The notes beneath the pieces were generated by a model. The model saw only the letters and a program-made list of their open reading frames with translations, searched no databases and had not been told where the DNA came from. A stretch of DNA of 6,092 nt, taken from positions 1-6,092 of the forward strand of contig JAUTXM010000381.1 of NCBI GenBank assembly GCA_030838025.1, read 5' to 3'. Shown piece after piece: positions 5,954 to 6,092 of the stretch. Positions within the stretch are counted from its first letter, which is position 1. Each line of letters begins with the position of its first letter. Source of the DNA: Acidimicrobiaceae bacterium (GTDB lineage: Bacteria > Actinomycetota > Acidimicrobiia > Acidimicrobiales > Palsa-688). The position numbers and the translations under genes are program-made.

Positions 5954-6092
5954 GCCGCCCGTGCCGGGTCAGCCCGCGCCGCCCGGGCCGCCCGTGGCGG
6001 GTCAGCCCGGGCCGGCTCAGCCCGAGCCGCCCGAGCCGCCCGTGCCGCCCGAGCCGCCCGTGCCGCCCGTGCCGCCCGTGCCGGGGCAGCCC
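5954..6092. repeat. GC-rich tract of GCCGCCCGN 9-bp units (runs off the right edge)
   Basis: The tract is built from GCCGCCCGN units. Tandem copies begin at 6026, 6035, 6044, 6053, 6062 and 6071, with N being A or T. The left part has a longer unit of 24 bp in which a GGGTCAGCCCG segment follows the 9-mer (5954-5977 and 5987-6010), with a shortened version at 6011-6025 and a related end at 6080-6092. Read on the plus strand in one frame it gives a Pro-rich PPV/PPE repeat; on the minus strand in one frame it gives a Gly-rich GTGGTGGSGG repeat ending at TGA 6019-6017. No start codon with a ribosome binding site is seen, so I do not call a gene. It may be the 3' end of a minus-strand gene lying beyond the window, or noncoding. 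Confidence 0.75.

Noticed and set aside
5812..6092. Minus-strand frame open across the palindrome, ending in a TAG that overlaps the plus-strand stop through CTAG
   Set aside because: The overlap of stops follows from CTAG being palindromic. The frame is AAR-repeat sequence plus palindrome translation, with no start visible, so it is most likely an accident of GC-rich repeats.
5834..6092. Possible CRISPR array in the repeat region
   Set aside because: The 9-bp units are contiguous with no unique spacers, and the 18-bp-spaced motifs in the palindrome are too short and too symmetric for CRISPR repeats.

Overview
The window is high-GC DNA with strong G/C preference at third codon positions, GTG/TTG starts and poor Shine-Dalgarno sites at several genes. 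It looks like a chromosomal segment from an actinobacterial lineage, possibly an Acidimicrobiia-like group. That placement is inferred from composition and gene order; no marker gene fixes the taxon.

Layout. (1) Positions 1-203, minus strand: the N-terminal end of a gene running off the left edge, probably glutamine synthetase adenylyltransferase (glnE). (2) Positions 204-309: a short divergent promoter region. (3) Positions 310-2037, plus strand: a complete glutamine-dependent NAD+ synthetase (nadE) with its amidase and ATP-pyrophosphatase motifs intact. (4) Positions 2038-2439: a perfect 9-bp hairpin, an 11-bp tandem duplication over the start region of a small gene, that gene (a single-pass membrane protein of unknown function, 2102-2335), and a leader with a GGAGG site. 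(5) Positions 2440-4323 and 4349-5815, plus strand: two consecutive polytopic membrane proteins of GT-C glycosyltransferase type, each with a soluble C-terminal domain that probably lies outside the cytoplasm. (6) Positions 5816-6092: no convincing gene. This stretch holds a 101-bp interrupted palindrome built from four copies of a 9-bp motif, set inside a GC-rich tract of 9-bp repeats that runs off the right edge.

How the genes relate. glnE and nadE are both tied to glutamine: GlnE sets glutamine synthetase activity, and NadE uses glutamine as amide donor. Their shared divergent promoter region fits nitrogen-linked metabolism. The two GT-C proteins are 25 bp apart on the same strand and probably act together in making a cell-envelope polysaccharide, glycolipid or glycoprotein from lipid-linked sugars. 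No substrate can be named. The small membrane protein between nadE and this pair could belong to either group.

No complete novel multi-gene system is visible. The most unusual item is the palindromic element at 5851-5951 within its repeat tract. Next are the hairpin and start-site duplication after nadE, and the recurring TANNNT hexamer just upstream of start codons that lack a Shine-Dalgarno site.
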